Of a stretch of 61,038 nucleotides of DNA, positions 8,060 through 17,799 are shown in pieces. Origin of the DNA: an uncultured Clostridia bacterium (GTDB taxonomy: Bacteria > Bacillota > Clostridia > TANB77 > CAG-508); assembly GCA_934177485.1 (NCBI GenBank), contig CAKPPF010000006.1:1-61038 (forward strand), written 5' to 3'. A program made the translations under genes and the position numbers. The notes beneath the pieces were generated by a model that did not search any database, had not been told where the DNA came from, and worked only from the letters and a program-made list of their open reading frames with translations. The first letter of the stretch is position 1. The number at the start of each line of letters is the position of its first letter.

Positions 8060-9808
8060 ATGTCAGATAATAACATAGAAAATAATTTTTTAAACAATAT
8101 TTATGAGGATTTCTTTGGAGGTCCTCATAAAAAATATGAAGATTTAAAAAGAGAAGTAAGTATATCAAAGGATATACCAGAAATAAAAATTGGTGATCAA
8201 GAAAGAGTTAGCAAAGAACAACAAAATGTTCAACATAGTGAAGTACTTGATGAACAAGCAACATTAAAAATGTTTCTAGAAAAAATTGATGAATTATATA
8301 TAACAGATGAATCCAAAGAAACATTAAATAAGATTGTAAAATATATGGATAAATACTACAAAAAAGAAACAAAACAATACATTCCATTTAATTTAATTAT
8401 ATATTGTGATAATAAAGAAACTTTATATAGCATTGCAGACATTTTAAAGGTTTCTTCTGAATCATTTGGATATATAAAAAAGGGAGAGTCAATAGAAGCT
8501 TCTTTATATGCACTTGAAAAAGTTGATCAAATAGAAGATATTTATGATGCTAAAAATAGTATTATTATAATAAAAGACATTGAAGGCTTAATAGCAAAAG
8601 AACAACTATTCAAAGATAGATTTATAAGTGATTTGGAAAACAAAATAGAAGAGAACTCTACTAAAACAATAACAATATTAACTGACGAAAGTAAAGATGT
8701 TATAAAAGAATTATTATCTAAAAATGATAATTTAAAAGAAAATATATTTAGTTATGAAATTGAAGGGGTAAAGCCGGATGTACAAGATATATATCAAGAT
8801 GTTTTAGAAAAGGTTAAGGTTGATGGAGAAACCGATGAAAATTTCAAAATAAAATTATTAGAGTATATATCAATAACATATCCAAATTCAAATTTGAACT
8901 TTAATCAATATAAAGAAAGACTTATTGGGGAAATTCTATTAAATAAACAAGAAAAGTTTACAGAAGAATTAATACCAAAATATGAAAAAGAAAAGACTAT
9001 TGACGAAGTTTTCGCAAGTTTAGATGAGTTAGTTGGACTACAAAAAGTTAAACAAATGCTTAGAGATTTAGTTAGCTTAATAGAATTAAAAAAGAAAACC
9101 AAAGATGATTTGAAAATTAAAGACACAAATTTACATATGGTATTTTTAGGAAACCCTGGAACAGGAAAAACAACAGTAGCAAGAATTGTTGCACAAATAT
9201 TATATAATTTAAAATATATAAAACAAAATAAACTTATAGAAGTATCAAGTAAAGATTTAGTTGCAGAATATGTTGGACAAACTGCTCCTAAAACTATGGC
9301 TGTAATAGAAAAAGCATTGGGAGGAGTATTATTTATAGATGAGGCATATTCTTTAGCTTCTGGAAATGGTGAAGGAAATTCATACAATGAAGAAGCAATT
9401 GCTACCTTAATTCAAGCAATGGAAAATTATAGAGATAACTTAGTAGTTATATTTGCTGGATATACAAAGGAAATGCAAAGCTTCTTAAATGCAAATTCAG
9501 GAATAGTCTCAAGAATAGGGTATACTGTTGAATTTGAAGACTATACTGTAGATGAACTAATACAAATTTTCGAGTCTATGATGAAAAAATCTGGATTTAT
9601 ATTAGAAAAATCTGCTATAGAAAAAGCCAAAGATATAATTAATGAATATAAAGATACTAAAAATTTTGGCAATGCAAGATTTGTAAGAAATTTATATGAA
9701 AAAACAGTAATAAAACATGCATCAAATACAAAAGGCAAAAAGAAAAAGAGTATATTAAAAACAATTACAAAAGATGATATTTCTACAGAAAATTTATTAA
9801 AAATGTAG
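8060..9808 (+). CDS. CbxX/SpoVK-type AAA+ ATPase
   Basis: A 582-residue protein. Residues 1-300 are a poorly recognised N-terminal region with a second, degenerate alpha/beta block. The C-terminal AAA+ module begins near 310 (VFASLDELVGLQKVKQMLRDLV), with Walker A GNPGTGKTT near 364-372, the family-typical EVSSKDLVAEYVGQTAPKT, Walker B VLFIDEAYSLA near 421-431 and the small domain NFGNARFVRNLYEKT near 534-548. The CbxX/CfqX family remodels protein complexes. As last gene of the operon it could energise assembly or disassembly of the TelA/XpaC/VWA proteins. Confidence 0.9.
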   Translation: MSDNNIENNFLNNIYEDFFGGPHKKYEDLKREVSISKDIPEIKIGDQERVSKEQQNVQHSEVLDEQATLKMFLEKIDELYITDESKETLNKIVKYMDKYYKKETKQYIPFNLIIYCDNKETLYSIADILKVSSESFGYIKKGESIEASLYALEKVDQIEDIYDAKNSIIIIKDIEGLIAKEQLFKDRFISDLENKIEENSTKTITILTDESKDVIKELLSKNDNLKENIFSYEIEGVKPDVQDIYQDVLEKVKVDGETDENFKIKLLEYISITYPNSNLNFNQYKERLIGEILLNKQEKFTEELIPKYEKEKTIDEVFASLDELVGLQKVKQMLRDLVSLIELKKKTKDDLKIKDTNLHMVFLGNPGTGKTTVARIVAQILYNLKYIKQNKLIEVSSKDLVAEYVGQTAPKTMAVIEKALGGVLFIDEAYSLASGNGEGNSYNEEAIATLIQAMENYRDNLVVIFAGYTKEMQSFLNANSGIVSRIGYTVEFEDYTVDELIQIFESMMKKSGFILEKSAIEKAKDIINEYKDTKNFGNARFVRNLYEKTVIKHASNTKGKKKKSILKTITKDDISTENLLKM

Positions 9809-9832
9809 AAAATATTCGCCTTTATTATTAAA

Positions 9833-9871
9833 AAGTAGGAACATATTTATAATTATGTACTTACTTTTTTT
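9833..9871 (+). terminator. Terminator of the TelA operon
   Basis: Arms 9833-9845 and 9854-9866 pair over 13 positions with two mismatches, and a T run continues to 9871. It follows the ATPase stop codon by 24 bases. Confidence 0.8.
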
Positions 9872-9874
9872 ATA

Positions 9875-9929
9875 TAGCCAAAATCAAATCTGGCTAGAAC
9901 AAAGAACGATATAATGTTGATTTGTTCTA
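9875..9929 (+). promoter_or_regulatory. Nested inverted repeats upstream of recG (leader motif copy a)
   Basis: TAGCCA/TGGCTA (9875-9880 and 9891-9896) frames the sequence AAAATCAAATC; then TAGAACAAA (9895-9903) pairs perfectly with TTTGTTCTA (9921-9929). A TATAAT also lies within the second loop. The AAAATCAAATC-GGC-AGAACAAAG motif recurs before valS, thrS and the amino-acid transporter. Confidence 0.45.
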
Positions 9930-9940
9930 AAATCATTACA

Positions 9941-9970
9941 TTGACAAAAAAACGTTTGGTATGCTAGAAT
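9941..9970 (+). promoter_or_regulatory. recG promoter
   Basis: Perfect TTGACA (9941-9946), an 18-base spacer ending in an extended -10 TGC, and TAGAAT (9965-9970). The recG start codon is 23 bases downstream. Confidence 0.75.
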
Positions 9971-9993
9971 AAATTTTGTAATAGGAGAAAATA

Positions 9994-12042
9994 ATGGATT
10001 TATTAGATGATGTTAAATTTGTTAAAGGAGTAGGACCTAATCGTGTAAAACTTCTAAATAAATTGAATATTTTTACAGTTGAAGATTTAATTACATATTA
10101 TCCAAGAGATTACGAAGATAGAAGCAAACCTAAAAGGATTATAGATACTGTTAATGGCGAAGAAGCATTAATAGAAGGAATTGTTGTATCTAAAATAAGA
10201 GAAATTAGAACATATAAAAGAGGAATGACAATTTATAAACTATTAATAAAAGATGATTCAGAAGCTTGTGAAATAACTTGGTATAATCAACCATATTTAA
10301 AAAACATTTTTGCAATTGGTAAAAAATATAAATTTTATGGAAAAATTAATAAAAAAATTGGAATAACAGAAATGCTTTCTCCTGTTTATGATATTGACGG
10401 AAAAGATAACAACACTGGAAAAATAATTCCAATTTATCCATTAACATATAATTTATCGCAAAATACATTAAGAAAAATAATAGAAAATGCATTAGAAGTG
10501 ACAAAGGGAAAATTAGAAGAAACTTTGCCAGATTATATTTTAAAAGAATATAACTTATTAAGTTTACAAAGTGCAATAGAAACTATACATTTTCCCAAAG
10601 CTTTAAAAGACTTTGGAGATGCACGAAATAGACTAGCATTTGAAGAACTATTAACAATGCAACTATTACTATTGAGCTTAAAAAATAAATACGAAAACGG
10701 AAATGATGGAATAAGTTTTGATAAAAACGTAAAAATGTCAGATGTAATAAACGATTTACCATTTAAGCTTACAAATGCTCAAACTAGAGTATTAGAAGAA
10801 ATAGATAACGATATGGAATCAAATAAAGCTATGAATAGATTGCTTCAAGGAGATGTAGGATCCGGAAAAACAATAGTAGCTATTATTGCGGCATATAAAG
10901 CAGTTAAGTCTGGATACCAAATGGCTATGATGGCACCTACATCAATACTTGCAACACAGCACATGACAAATTTTCAAAATATACTTTCAAAATACGATAT
11001 AAAATGCGAACTATTGCTAGGAAATACATCTAAAAAGAAAAAAGAAGAAATACTAGATAGATTAAAAAATGGAGAAATAGATATAATAATTGGAACTCAT
11101 TCCTTGTTAGAAGAAAATGTAGTATTTAAAAATCTTGGACTAGTAGTAACAGATGAACAACACAGATTTGGAGTAAGACAAAGAAGCACAATTGCATCAA
11201 AAGGAAAAAATCCAGATGTATTGGTTATGACTGCAACTCCTATTCCAAGAACGCTTGCTTTAATATTATATGGAGATTTAGACATATCTATTATAGATGA
11301 ACTTCCACCAAATAGAAAAAAAATAGATACATTTGCAGTTAGAAAATCTATGGAAGAAAGAATAAACAATTTCATAAAAAAACAAATAGATGAAGGCAGA
11401 CAAGCGTATATTGTATGTCCGCTTGTAGAAGAAAGCGAAGATATAGATGCAAAATCTGTAACGGAACTTGTAGAAAAATATAAAAATGAAGTGTTTAAAA
11501 ATTATAAAGTTGAATGTTTGCATGGAAAAATGAAATCAAAAGAAAAAGATGAAATAATGCAAAAATTTAAAAATGGAGAGATTCAAATACTAATTTCAAC
11601 TACAGTAATAGAAGTTGGTGTAGATGTTCCAAACTCTAATATAATGGTTATAGAAAATGCAGAAAGATTTGGATTAGCACAACTTCATCAATTAAGAGGA
11701 AGAGTTGGAAGAGGAGAATATAAATCATATTGTATATTAAAATATGAGGGAAACTCTGAAATAATCAGGAAACGTATGCAAGTAATGCAAGACACAAATG
11801 ATGGTTTTATCATATCTGAAAAAGACTTAGAATTAAGAGGAACAGGAGAATTCTTTGGAACAAAACAACATGGACTACCAGAATTTAAAATAGCAAATTT
11901 ATTTGAAGATATTAAACTGTTAAAACTTATACAAAGTTTATGTATAAAAATATTGCAAGATGACCCTAAATTAGAAAAAGAAAAAAATATACGATTAAAA
12001 AAGATAATTGACGAAAAACTAAAGAATAGAATAGAGATTTAA
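9994..12042 (+). CDS. recG: ATP-dependent DNA helicase RecG
   Basis: A 682-residue superfamily 2 helicase that remodels stalled replication forks and Holliday junctions. The N-terminal wedge/OB part covers about residues 1-230 (FVKGVGPNRVKLLNKLNI at 9-26). Helicase motifs follow: Walker A GDVGSGKT near 286-293, DEQH at 387-390, TATPIPRTL near 412-420, then TTVIEVGVDVPN and the QLRGRVGRG arginine-finger motif near 565-573. Length is normal for the family. It is followed 25 bases later by a small membrane protein gene. Confidence 0.97.
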   Translation: MDLLDDVKFVKGVGPNRVKLLNKLNIFTVEDLITYYPRDYEDRSKPKRIIDTVNGEEALIEGIVVSKIREIRTYKRGMTIYKLLIKDDSEACEITWYNQPYLKNIFAIGKKYKFYGKINKKIGITEMLSPVYDIDGKDNNTGKIIPIYPLTYNLSQNTLRKIIENALEVTKGKLEETLPDYILKEYNLLSLQSAIETIHFPKALKDFGDARNRLAFEELLTMQLLLLSLKNKYENGNDGISFDKNVKMSDVINDLPFKLTNAQTRVLEEIDNDMESNKAMNRLLQGDVGSGKTIVAIIAAYKAVKSGYQMAMMAPTSILATQHMTNFQNILSKYDIKCELLLGNTSKKKKEEILDRLKNGEIDIIIGTHSLLEENVVFKNLGLVVTDEQHRFGVRQRSTIASKGKNPDVLVMTATPIPRTLALILYGDLDISIIDELPPNRKKIDTFAVRKSMEERINNFIKKQIDEGRQAYIVCPLVEESEDIDAKSVTELVEKYKNEVFKNYKVECLHGKMKSKEKDEIMQKFKNGEIQILISTTVIEVGVDVPNSNIMVIENAERFGLAQLHQLRGRVGRGEYKSYCILKYEGNSEIIRKRMQVMQDTNDGFIISEKDLELRGTGEFFGTKQHGLPEFKIANLFEDIKLLKLIQSLCIKILQDDPKLEKEKNIRLKKIIDEKLKNRIEI

Positions 12043-12067
12043 AATATATAAAACAGAGGGTGAAAAT

Positions 12068-12259
12068 ATGGGAAAAGTAATTTTAATAATTATTGGATTA
12101 TTAATAGCAATGCTTGGAGTAATAATGGTTTTTGATGCTAGACTTTTAACAAAAAAGTTTTTTGGCTTTGGAGATCAAAATGAAGCATCAGCTGGCTTTA
12201 AAATTATAGGTTTTTTTGTTGCAATAATAGGAGGATTAATTATTTTTTTTAATATATGA
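12068..12259 (+). CDS. Small two-helix membrane protein
   Basis: A 63-residue protein with two hydrophobic segments (about 3-22 and 45-62) separated by a short loop containing KKFFGFGDQNE. The start at 12068 follows AGAGGG. It is likely the second gene of the recG transcript. The family is common in clostridia but has no known function. Confidence 0.7.
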   Translation: MGKVILIIIGLLIAMLGVIMVFDARLLTKKFFGFGDQNEASAGFKIIGFFVAIIGGLIIFFNI

Positions 12260-12311
12260 TATAAAGTTTACAAATTATTTGATAATTTATTATTTTATTC
12301 AAATAATAAAT

Positions 12312-12337
12312 GTATGGGGCAGGTCTTGTGCCTGTCC
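12312..12337 (+). repeat. Short dispersed hairpin repeat, copy 1 (full)
   Basis: The sequence GGGCAGGTCTTGTGCCTGTCC (12317-12337) is self-complementary (GGGCAGG against CCTGTCC, one G-U pair). Degenerate copies sharing GGTCTTGTGCCT occur at 17711-17731 and 33901-33923. Confidence 0.6.
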
Positions 12338-12401
12338 GAAAGCTAGTATTATTTTAAACAATTAACTAGTAGCAAAATTTTTCTTATTTGCTATAGTAAT
12401 A

Positions 12402-12430
12402 TTGACAAATCTTGATAGAAGTATTAAAAT
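12402..12430 (+). promoter_or_regulatory. valS promoter
   Basis: TTGACA (12402-12407), a 17-base spacer and TAAAAT (12425-12430). It lies directly in front of the T-box leader. Confidence 0.75.
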
Positions 12431-12434
12431 ATTA

Positions 12435-12698
12435 AACATAATAGAAAAAACTAAGAAAAAGAGGAGTAAGTTTAAAACTGCTATTTTAGAGAAAAGAAGT
12501 CATTGGCTGAAAGCTTCTTATAGAAAGATAAACCGAAGGTAGCTTTGGAGTTGATATATTGAAATTTTAAATTAGATATATCCGCGTAAGCTGTGTTAAA
12601 AGCTAATTAAGATGTATATAATAATTATTTATATATAAATTAAGGTGGTACCGTGAGAAAAATCTCACCCTTATAGAAATATAAGGGTGAGATTTTTT
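12435..12698 (+). promoter_or_regulatory. T-box leader (valine-type) controlling valS
   Basis: The conserved T-box sequence AAGGTGGTACCGTG is at about 12642-12655. Stem I shows a GGCTGAAAGCTTC block (12505-12517) and a candidate Val specifier GTA at about 12538-12540 in GAAGGTAGC. The intrinsic terminator AATCTCACCCTTAT/ATAAGGGTGAGATT (12661-12694) plus a T run to 12698 would be replaced by an antiterminator when uncharged tRNA-Val pairs. The leader directly precedes valS, which agrees with the specifier. Confidence 0.93.
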
Positions 12699-12783
12699 CC
12701 TTTTAGTCGAAAACTCAAATTGGTCAAGAACAAATAAGAAAATTAATAATTTATTATATATTAAATTTAAAGGAGGGATTTTC

Positions 12784-15429
12784 ATGAACGACAAATTTAA
12801 TCCGAAAGATTTTGAAGAAAAATTGTATGAAGAATGGGAACAGAAGGGTTATTTTAAACCAAGTATGGACAAAACAAAAGAAAGTTATTGCATTATGATG
12901 CCACCACCAAATGTAACTGGTAAATTACATATGGGACATGCATTAGATGGTACAATGCAAGATATTCTTATTAGATTCAAAAGGATGCAAGGATACAATA
13001 CGTTATGGCTTCCAGGCACAGACCATTCTGCAATTTCTACAGAAATGAAAGTTGTTCAAAAATTAAAAGCAGAAGGAAAAACTAAGCAAGAATTAGGTAG
13101 AGAAGGATTTCTAAAAGAGGCTTGGGACTGGACTCATTTATATGGAAGTACAATTCAAAAACAACAAAGAATGCTTGGATGCTCTTGTGATTGGGAAAGA
13201 AATAGATTTACATTAGATGAAGGAATGTCTGCAGCAGTTTTGGAACAATTCGTTAAATTATATAATGACGGATTGATTTACAAGGGCAAAAGAATGGTTA
13301 ACTGGTGCCCAAGTTGCCATACAGCAATTTCAGATGCAGAAGTTGAATATAAAGAAGAAGCATCTCACTTATGGCATTTAAGATATAAAATTAAAGACGA
13401 AGATAAATATGTAGAAGTTGCAACAACAAGACCAGAAACAATGCTTGGAGATACTGCAGTTGCTGTTCATCCATCTGACGAGAGATATACAAATCTAGTT
13501 GGAAAAACATGTATTCTTCCAATAGTAAATAGAGAAATACCAATAATAGCAGACGAATTTGTAGAAAAAGAATTTGGAACTGGTTGTGTTAAAATTACAC
13601 CAGCACATGATCCAAATGATTATCAAGCAGGGTTAGACCATAACTTAGAAATAATTGAAGTATTTGATGATAATTGCACAATGCTTGATTTAATGCCAGA
13701 AGTAAAAGGTATGAAAGCAATAGATGCAAGACCAATTATAGTAGAAAAATTAAAAGAATTAGGAGCATTGGTTGGTATAGAAGATTATACACATAACGTT
13801 GCAAAATGTGAGAGATGTAAATCTACAATAGAGCCTAAAATTTCAGAACAATGGTTTATAAGCATGAAAAAAATAACAGAACCTGCAATTGATGCTGTAA
13901 AATCTGGTAAAGTAAGATTTGTTCCACAAAAATATGAAAAAACATATTTAAATTGGGTAGAAAATATTAGAGACTGGTGTATTTCTCGTCAATTATGGTG
14001 GGGGCACAGAATACCTGCATATTATTGTGATGACTGTAACCACATAACAGTTGCAAAAGAAAATCCGGGCAAATGCGAAAAATGTGGAAGCACACATATA
14101 CATCAAGATGAAGATACATTAGATACATGGTTTAGCTCTGCTCTATGGCCATTTTCAACACTTGGATGGCCGGAAAATACAGAAGATTTAAAAACTTTTT
14201 ATCCAACAAATACCTTAATTACTGGGTATGATATTATTACTTTCTGGGTATCTAGAATGGTTACATGTGGCTTATATCAAATGAAAGAAATACCATTTAA
14301 AGATGTAGTAATTCATGGATTAGTAAGAGATTCACAAGGAAGAAAAATGTCTAAAACCTTAGGCAATGGTGTTGACCCGATGGAAGTAATAGATAAATAT
14401 GGAGCAGATGCTTTAAGATTCTCTGTTATATCAGGAACAACAGTTGGAAACGATATAAAATATATGCCGGAAAAACTAGAACAAGCATCAAACTTTGCAA
14501 ACAAAATATGGAATGCAGCTAAATTTATAATAAATAATTTATCTTCAAAAGAAGAAATTATGGAATTTTGTAAAGATGTAAAAGCAAATAAAGCAGAATT
14601 AAAAATAGAAGATAAATGGATATTAGATAAACAAAATGAACTAATAATAACAGTTACCAAAAACATAGAAGAATATGATTTAGGAATTGCACTAGATAAT
14701 ATTTACGGATTTATTTGGAATGAATTTTGTGATTGGTATATAGAAATTGTAAAATCAAGATTATATAGTGAAGATAAGTCAGAAAAAATAAAAGTAAGTT
14801 TTGTTTTAAATAAAGTATTTAAAACAGTATTAAAATTATTGCATCCTTTTATGCCATTTGTAACATCAGAAATATATAAGGAACTTGCAAAATGTAAAGA
14901 TGAAGAATTAATGATGTCTTGTTGGCCAAAAGCTACAAAGTATGATGAATATGAAAAACCAAGTGAGACAATAGAAAATTTAAAAGAAATAATAGTTGGA
15001 ATAAGAAATGTAAGAGCAAATATGAACATACATCCAAGTAAAAAGGCAGAGCTAATATTTGTAACAAAAGACTATGCAAAGGAAATAGAAGAATCAAAAG
15101 ATTTTCTATTAAAACTAGGTTTTGGAAAAGAAATAAAAGTTCAAACGGATAAATCTGGAATTTCAGACAATGCAATTAGTATATTATCAAAAGGCATAGA
15201 AGTATATATGCCATTTGAAGATTTAGTTGATATAAAAGAGGAAATAGAAAGATTAGAAAAAGAAAAAACAAGACTAGAAGCTGAAGTAACAAGAGGAGAA
15301 AAAATGCTTTCTAATCCGGGCTTTGTAAATAAAGCACCAGAAGCAAAAATAAATGAGGAAAAAGAAAAATTAGCAAATTATAAAAAAATGCTAGAAACTG
15401 TAACAGAAAGATTAAATTCAATAAAATAA
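12784..15429 (+). CDS. valS: Valyl-tRNA synthetase
   Basis: An 881-residue class I synthetase that charges tRNA-Val. The HIGH motif appears as HMGH at 49-52 after PPPNVTGKL, the CP1 editing domain includes TTRPETMLGDTAVAVHP (near 216-232), and the KMSKS loop is KMSKT at 521-525, a Ser to Thr change in the last position. WCISRQLWWGHRIPAYYC sits near 398-415 followed by a zinc-knuckle region (CDDCNH and CEKCGS). A C-terminal coiled coil (about 815-880) binds tRNA, as in bacterial ValRS. The ATG at 12784 follows AAAGGAGGG. Confidence 0.98.
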   Translation: MNDKFNPKDFEEKLYEEWEQKGYFKPSMDKTKESYCIMMPPPNVTGKLHMGHALDGTMQDILIRFKRMQGYNTLWLPGTDHSAISTEMKVVQKLKAEGKTKQELGREGFLKEAWDWTHLYGSTIQKQQRMLGCSCDWERNRFTLDEGMSAAVLEQFVKLYNDGLIYKGKRMVNWCPSCHTAISDAEVEYKEEASHLWHLRYKIKDEDKYVEVATTRPETMLGDTAVAVHPSDERYTNLVGKTCILPIVNREIPIIADEFVEKEFGTGCVKITPAHDPNDYQAGLDHNLEIIEVFDDNCTMLDLMPEVKGMKAIDARPIIVEKLKELGALVGIEDYTHNVAKCERCKSTIEPKISEQWFISMKKITEPAIDAVKSGKVRFVPQKYEKTYLNWVENIRDWCISRQLWWGHRIPAYYCDDCNHITVAKENPGKCEKCGSTHIHQDEDTLDTWFSSALWPFSTLGWPENTEDLKTFYPTNTLITGYDIITFWVSRMVTCGLYQMKEIPFKDVVIHGLVRDSQGRKMSKTLGNGVDPMEVIDKYGADALRFSVISGTTVGNDIKYMPEKLEQASNFANKIWNAAKFIINNLSSKEEIMEFCKDVKANKAELKIEDKWILDKQNELIITVTKNIEEYDLGIALDNIYGFIWNEFCDWYIEIVKSRLYSEDKSEKIKVSFVLNKVFKTVLKLLHPFMPFVTSEIYKELAKCKDEELMMSCWPKATKYDEYEKPSETIENLKEIIVGIRNVRANMNIHPSKKAELIFVTKDYAKEIEESKDFLLKLGFGKEIKVQTDKSGISDNAISILSKGIEVYMPFEDLVDIKEEIERLEKEKTRLEAEVTRGEKMLSNPGFVNKAPEAKINEEKEKLANYKKMLETVTERLNSIK

Positions 15430-15431
15430 TC

Positions 15432-15459
15432 TTGACAAATAATAAAAAGAGAGTATAAT
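15432..15459 (+). promoter_or_regulatory. thrS promoter
   Basis: TTGACA (15432-15437), 16-base spacer, TATAAT (15454-15459), starting two bases after the valS stop codon. Confidence 0.75.
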
Positions 15460-15464
15460 AAAAA

Positions 15465-15692
15465 TATATTGAAAAACTATAATCAAGAAAAAGTAAAATA
15501 AAGGTTAATTTTAGAGAATAACAATCGCCGGCTGAAAGTTGTTATAATAAAACATATTTGAAAAACTACCTTGATTTGTTTCTAGCAAAACTAGACGGTA
15601 ATTACGTTATAATTATTAATTAAGTTAAAATCGGGATGGAACCGTGTTTATATGCACTCCTAAGAATATTTATATATTCTTAGGAGTTTTTT
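15465..15692 (+). promoter_or_regulatory. T-box leader (threonine-type) controlling thrS
   Basis: The T-box core GGGATGGAACCGTG lies at 15633-15646. A GGCTGAAAGTTGT block (15530-15542) marks stem I, and ACC in AAACTACCTTG (about 15567-15569) is the candidate Thr specifier. The terminator is ACTCCTAAGAATA/TATTCTTAGGAGT (15656-15668 and 15675-15687) with a T run to 15692. Confidence 0.92.
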
Positions 15693-15696
15693 CTAT

Positions 15697-15751
15697 AGTC
15701 GAAAACTCAAATCGGGCGGAAACAAAGATCGACATAAAGTCGCTTTGTTAT
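15697..15751 (+). promoter_or_regulatory. Post-terminator leader hairpin of thrS (leader motif copy c)
   Basis: After the T-box terminator comes AGTCGAAAACTCAAATCGGG, the same motif as at 12704 (valS), and then a strong hairpin AACAAAG-AT-CGAC/GTCG-CTTTGTT (15721-15749). The hairpin ends about 24 bases before the start codon. Its role is unknown; a processing or stability element is possible. Confidence 0.45.
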
Positions 15752-15772
15752 AAAAAAAAAGGAGGAAAAGTT

Positions 15773-17704
15773 ATGATTAAAATTACATTAAAAGATGGAA
15801 GCGTAAAAGAAGTGGAAAGCGGAATGTCTATTTTAGAAATTGCAAAAGGAATAAGTGAAGGGTTGGCAAGAGTTGCAACAGCAGGCAAAGTTAATGGAGA
15901 AGTTAAAGATTTAAGAACAACTATTAATGAAGATTGCTCATTAGAAATATTAACATTTGAATCTGATTTAGATGGCAAAAAAGCATATTGGCATACTACT
16001 TCACATATTATGGCACAAGCTGTAAAGAGATTATTTCCAAATGTTAAACTTGCAATTGGACCAGCAATAGATGATGGATTTTACTATGATTTTGATGTAG
16101 AAAAACCATTTTCAGACGAAGACAAAGCAAAAATTGAAGACGAAATGAAAAAGATAATAAAAGAAGATTTACAAATTGAAAGATTTGAACTTCCAAGAGC
16201 TGAAGCAATTAAATTAATGAAAGATAAAAACGAGGATTACAAAGTTGAACTAATAGAAGATTTACCAGAGGGGGAAGTTATATCTTTCTATAAACAAGGA
16301 GAATTTACAGACCTTTGTGCAGGACCACATTTAACAAGTACTGGCAAAGTAAAAGCTATAAAAATACTATCTTCATCTGGAGCTTATTGGAGAGGTGATG
16401 AACATAATAAAATGTTACAAAGAATCTATGCAATATCTTTCCCTAAAAATACATTATTAGAAGAACATTTAGCTAAATTAGAAGATGCTAGAAATAGAGA
16501 TCATAGAAAGATAGGAAAAGAATTAGAGCTATTTATGACTCACGAACTAGTTGGGTCAGGACTTCCAATGTATTTACCTAATGGAGCTACTGTAAGAAGA
16601 TTACTAGAAAGATATATTCAAGATAAAGAGATAGCTATGGGATACAAACATGTATATACACCATCTATGGCAAATGTAGCTTTATACAAAACAAGTGGAC
16701 ATTGGGATCATTATAAAGAAGATATGTTCCCTGTTATGAAAATGGATAATGAAGAATTGGTGCTAAGACCAATGAACTGCCCACATCATATGCTTATATA
16801 TAAAAACAAAATGCATTCATATAGAGATTTACCAATTAGAATTGGTGAATTGGCACATGATTTTAGATACGAAGATTCAGGAGCAGTTTGCGGTCTTGAA
16901 AGAGTTAGAGAAATGTGTCAAAACGATGCACACTTATTTGTAACACCTGAACAAATAAAAGAAGAATTTGGAAAAGTTGTAAAACTAATTCTTTCTGTAT
17001 ACAAAGATTTTGGATTTGAAGATTATAGCTTTAGATTATCATTAAGAGATAAAGAAAATAAAGAAAAATATTTTGATGATGATGAAATGTGGGAATCAGC
17101 AGAAACACAATTAAGAGAAATATTAACTGAACTTAATTTGAATTTTTATGAAGCAAAAGGAGAAGCAGCCTTTTATGGACCTAAATTAGATGTTCAAATA
17201 AAAACTGCAATTGGACACGATGTAACAATTTCAACATGCCAATTAGACTTTTTATTACCTCAAAGATTTAAACTTGAATATATTGGAAAAGATGGAGAAG
17301 CACATAGACCAGTAGTAATACACAGAGCAATTCTTGGAACATTTGATAGATTTTTATCATTCTTAATAGAAGAAACGAAAGGAGCATTTCCAACATGGCT
17401 TGCACCAGTACAAGTAAAAGTACTTCCAATAGCAGATGCTCATATAGAATATGCAAACAAAGTAAAAGAAGAACTACAAAAGGCTGGAGTAAGGGTTGAA
17501 GTAGATGATAGACAAGAAAAAATAGGATACAAAATACGTGAAGCACAACTTCAGAAAATACCATATATGCTTGTAGTTGGAGACAAAGAAAAAGAAGCTA
17601 ATGCAGTAGGCATTCGTTCAAGAAAAGACGGAGACATAGGAGCCAAAGACTTACAAGAATTCATTAAAAACATAAAAGAAGAAATTGACACTTTTGGAAT
17701 ATAG
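15773..17704 (+). CDS. thrS: Threonyl-tRNA synthetase
   Basis: The ATG at 15773 follows AAGGAGG and gives 643 residues. Upstream in-frame codons lie within the T-box terminator and are not coding. Domains in order: TGS (1-60), N2 editing domain with HTTSHIMAQAVKRLFP near 76-91 and the second metal motif in CAGPHL (about 183-188), class II catalytic core with LRPMNCPHHM (zinc-binding Cys336) and motif 2 RYEDSGAVCGLERVREM, and a C-terminal anticodon-binding domain (about 545-643). It charges tRNA-Thr and is T-box regulated. Confidence 0.98.
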   Translation: MIKITLKDGSVKEVESGMSILEIAKGISEGLARVATAGKVNGEVKDLRTTINEDCSLEILTFESDLDGKKAYWHTTSHIMAQAVKRLFPNVKLAIGPAIDDGFYYDFDVEKPFSDEDKAKIEDEMKKIIKEDLQIERFELPRAEAIKLMKDKNEDYKVELIEDLPEGEVISFYKQGEFTDLCAGPHLTSTGKVKAIKILSSSGAYWRGDEHNKMLQRIYAISFPKNTLLEEHLAKLEDARNRDHRKIGKELELFMTHELVGSGLPMYLPNGATVRRLLERYIQDKEIAMGYKHVYTPSMANVALYKTSGHWDHYKEDMFPVMKMDNEELVLRPMNCPHHMLIYKNKMHSYRDLPIRIGELAHDFRYEDSGAVCGLERVREMCQNDAHLFVTPEQIKEEFGKVVKLILSVYKDFGFEDYSFRLSLRDKENKEKYFDDDEMWESAETQLREILTELNLNFYEAKGEAAFYGPKLDVQIKTAIGHDVTISTCQLDFLLPQRFKLEYIGKDGEAHRPVVIHRAILGTFDRFLSFLIEETKGAFPTWLAPVQVKVLPIADAHIEYANKVKEELQKAGVRVEVDDRQEKIGYKIREAQLQKIPYMLVVGDKEKEANAVGIRSRKDGDIGAKDLQEFIKNIKEEIDTFGI

Positions 17705-17710
17705 TTTAGT

Positions 17711-17731
17711 GTGGGGGCAGGTCTTGTGCCT
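17711..17731 (+). repeat. Short dispersed repeat, copy 2 (half)
   Basis: GGGGGCAGGTCTTGTGCCT matches the left arm and loop of the 12312-12337 hairpin, but the right arm is lost. It starts seven bases after the thrS stop codon. Confidence 0.5.
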
Positions 17732-17799
17732 AAAAGAAAACTTAGTATTAGAACAAATAAGAAAGTATTACTTTCCTATTATATAAAAAAATATAAGAA

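Noticed and set aside
15644..15772. In-frame extension of thrS upstream
   Set aside because: It runs through the T-box terminator stem and lacks a ribosome binding site; ATG 15773 has AAGGAGG.
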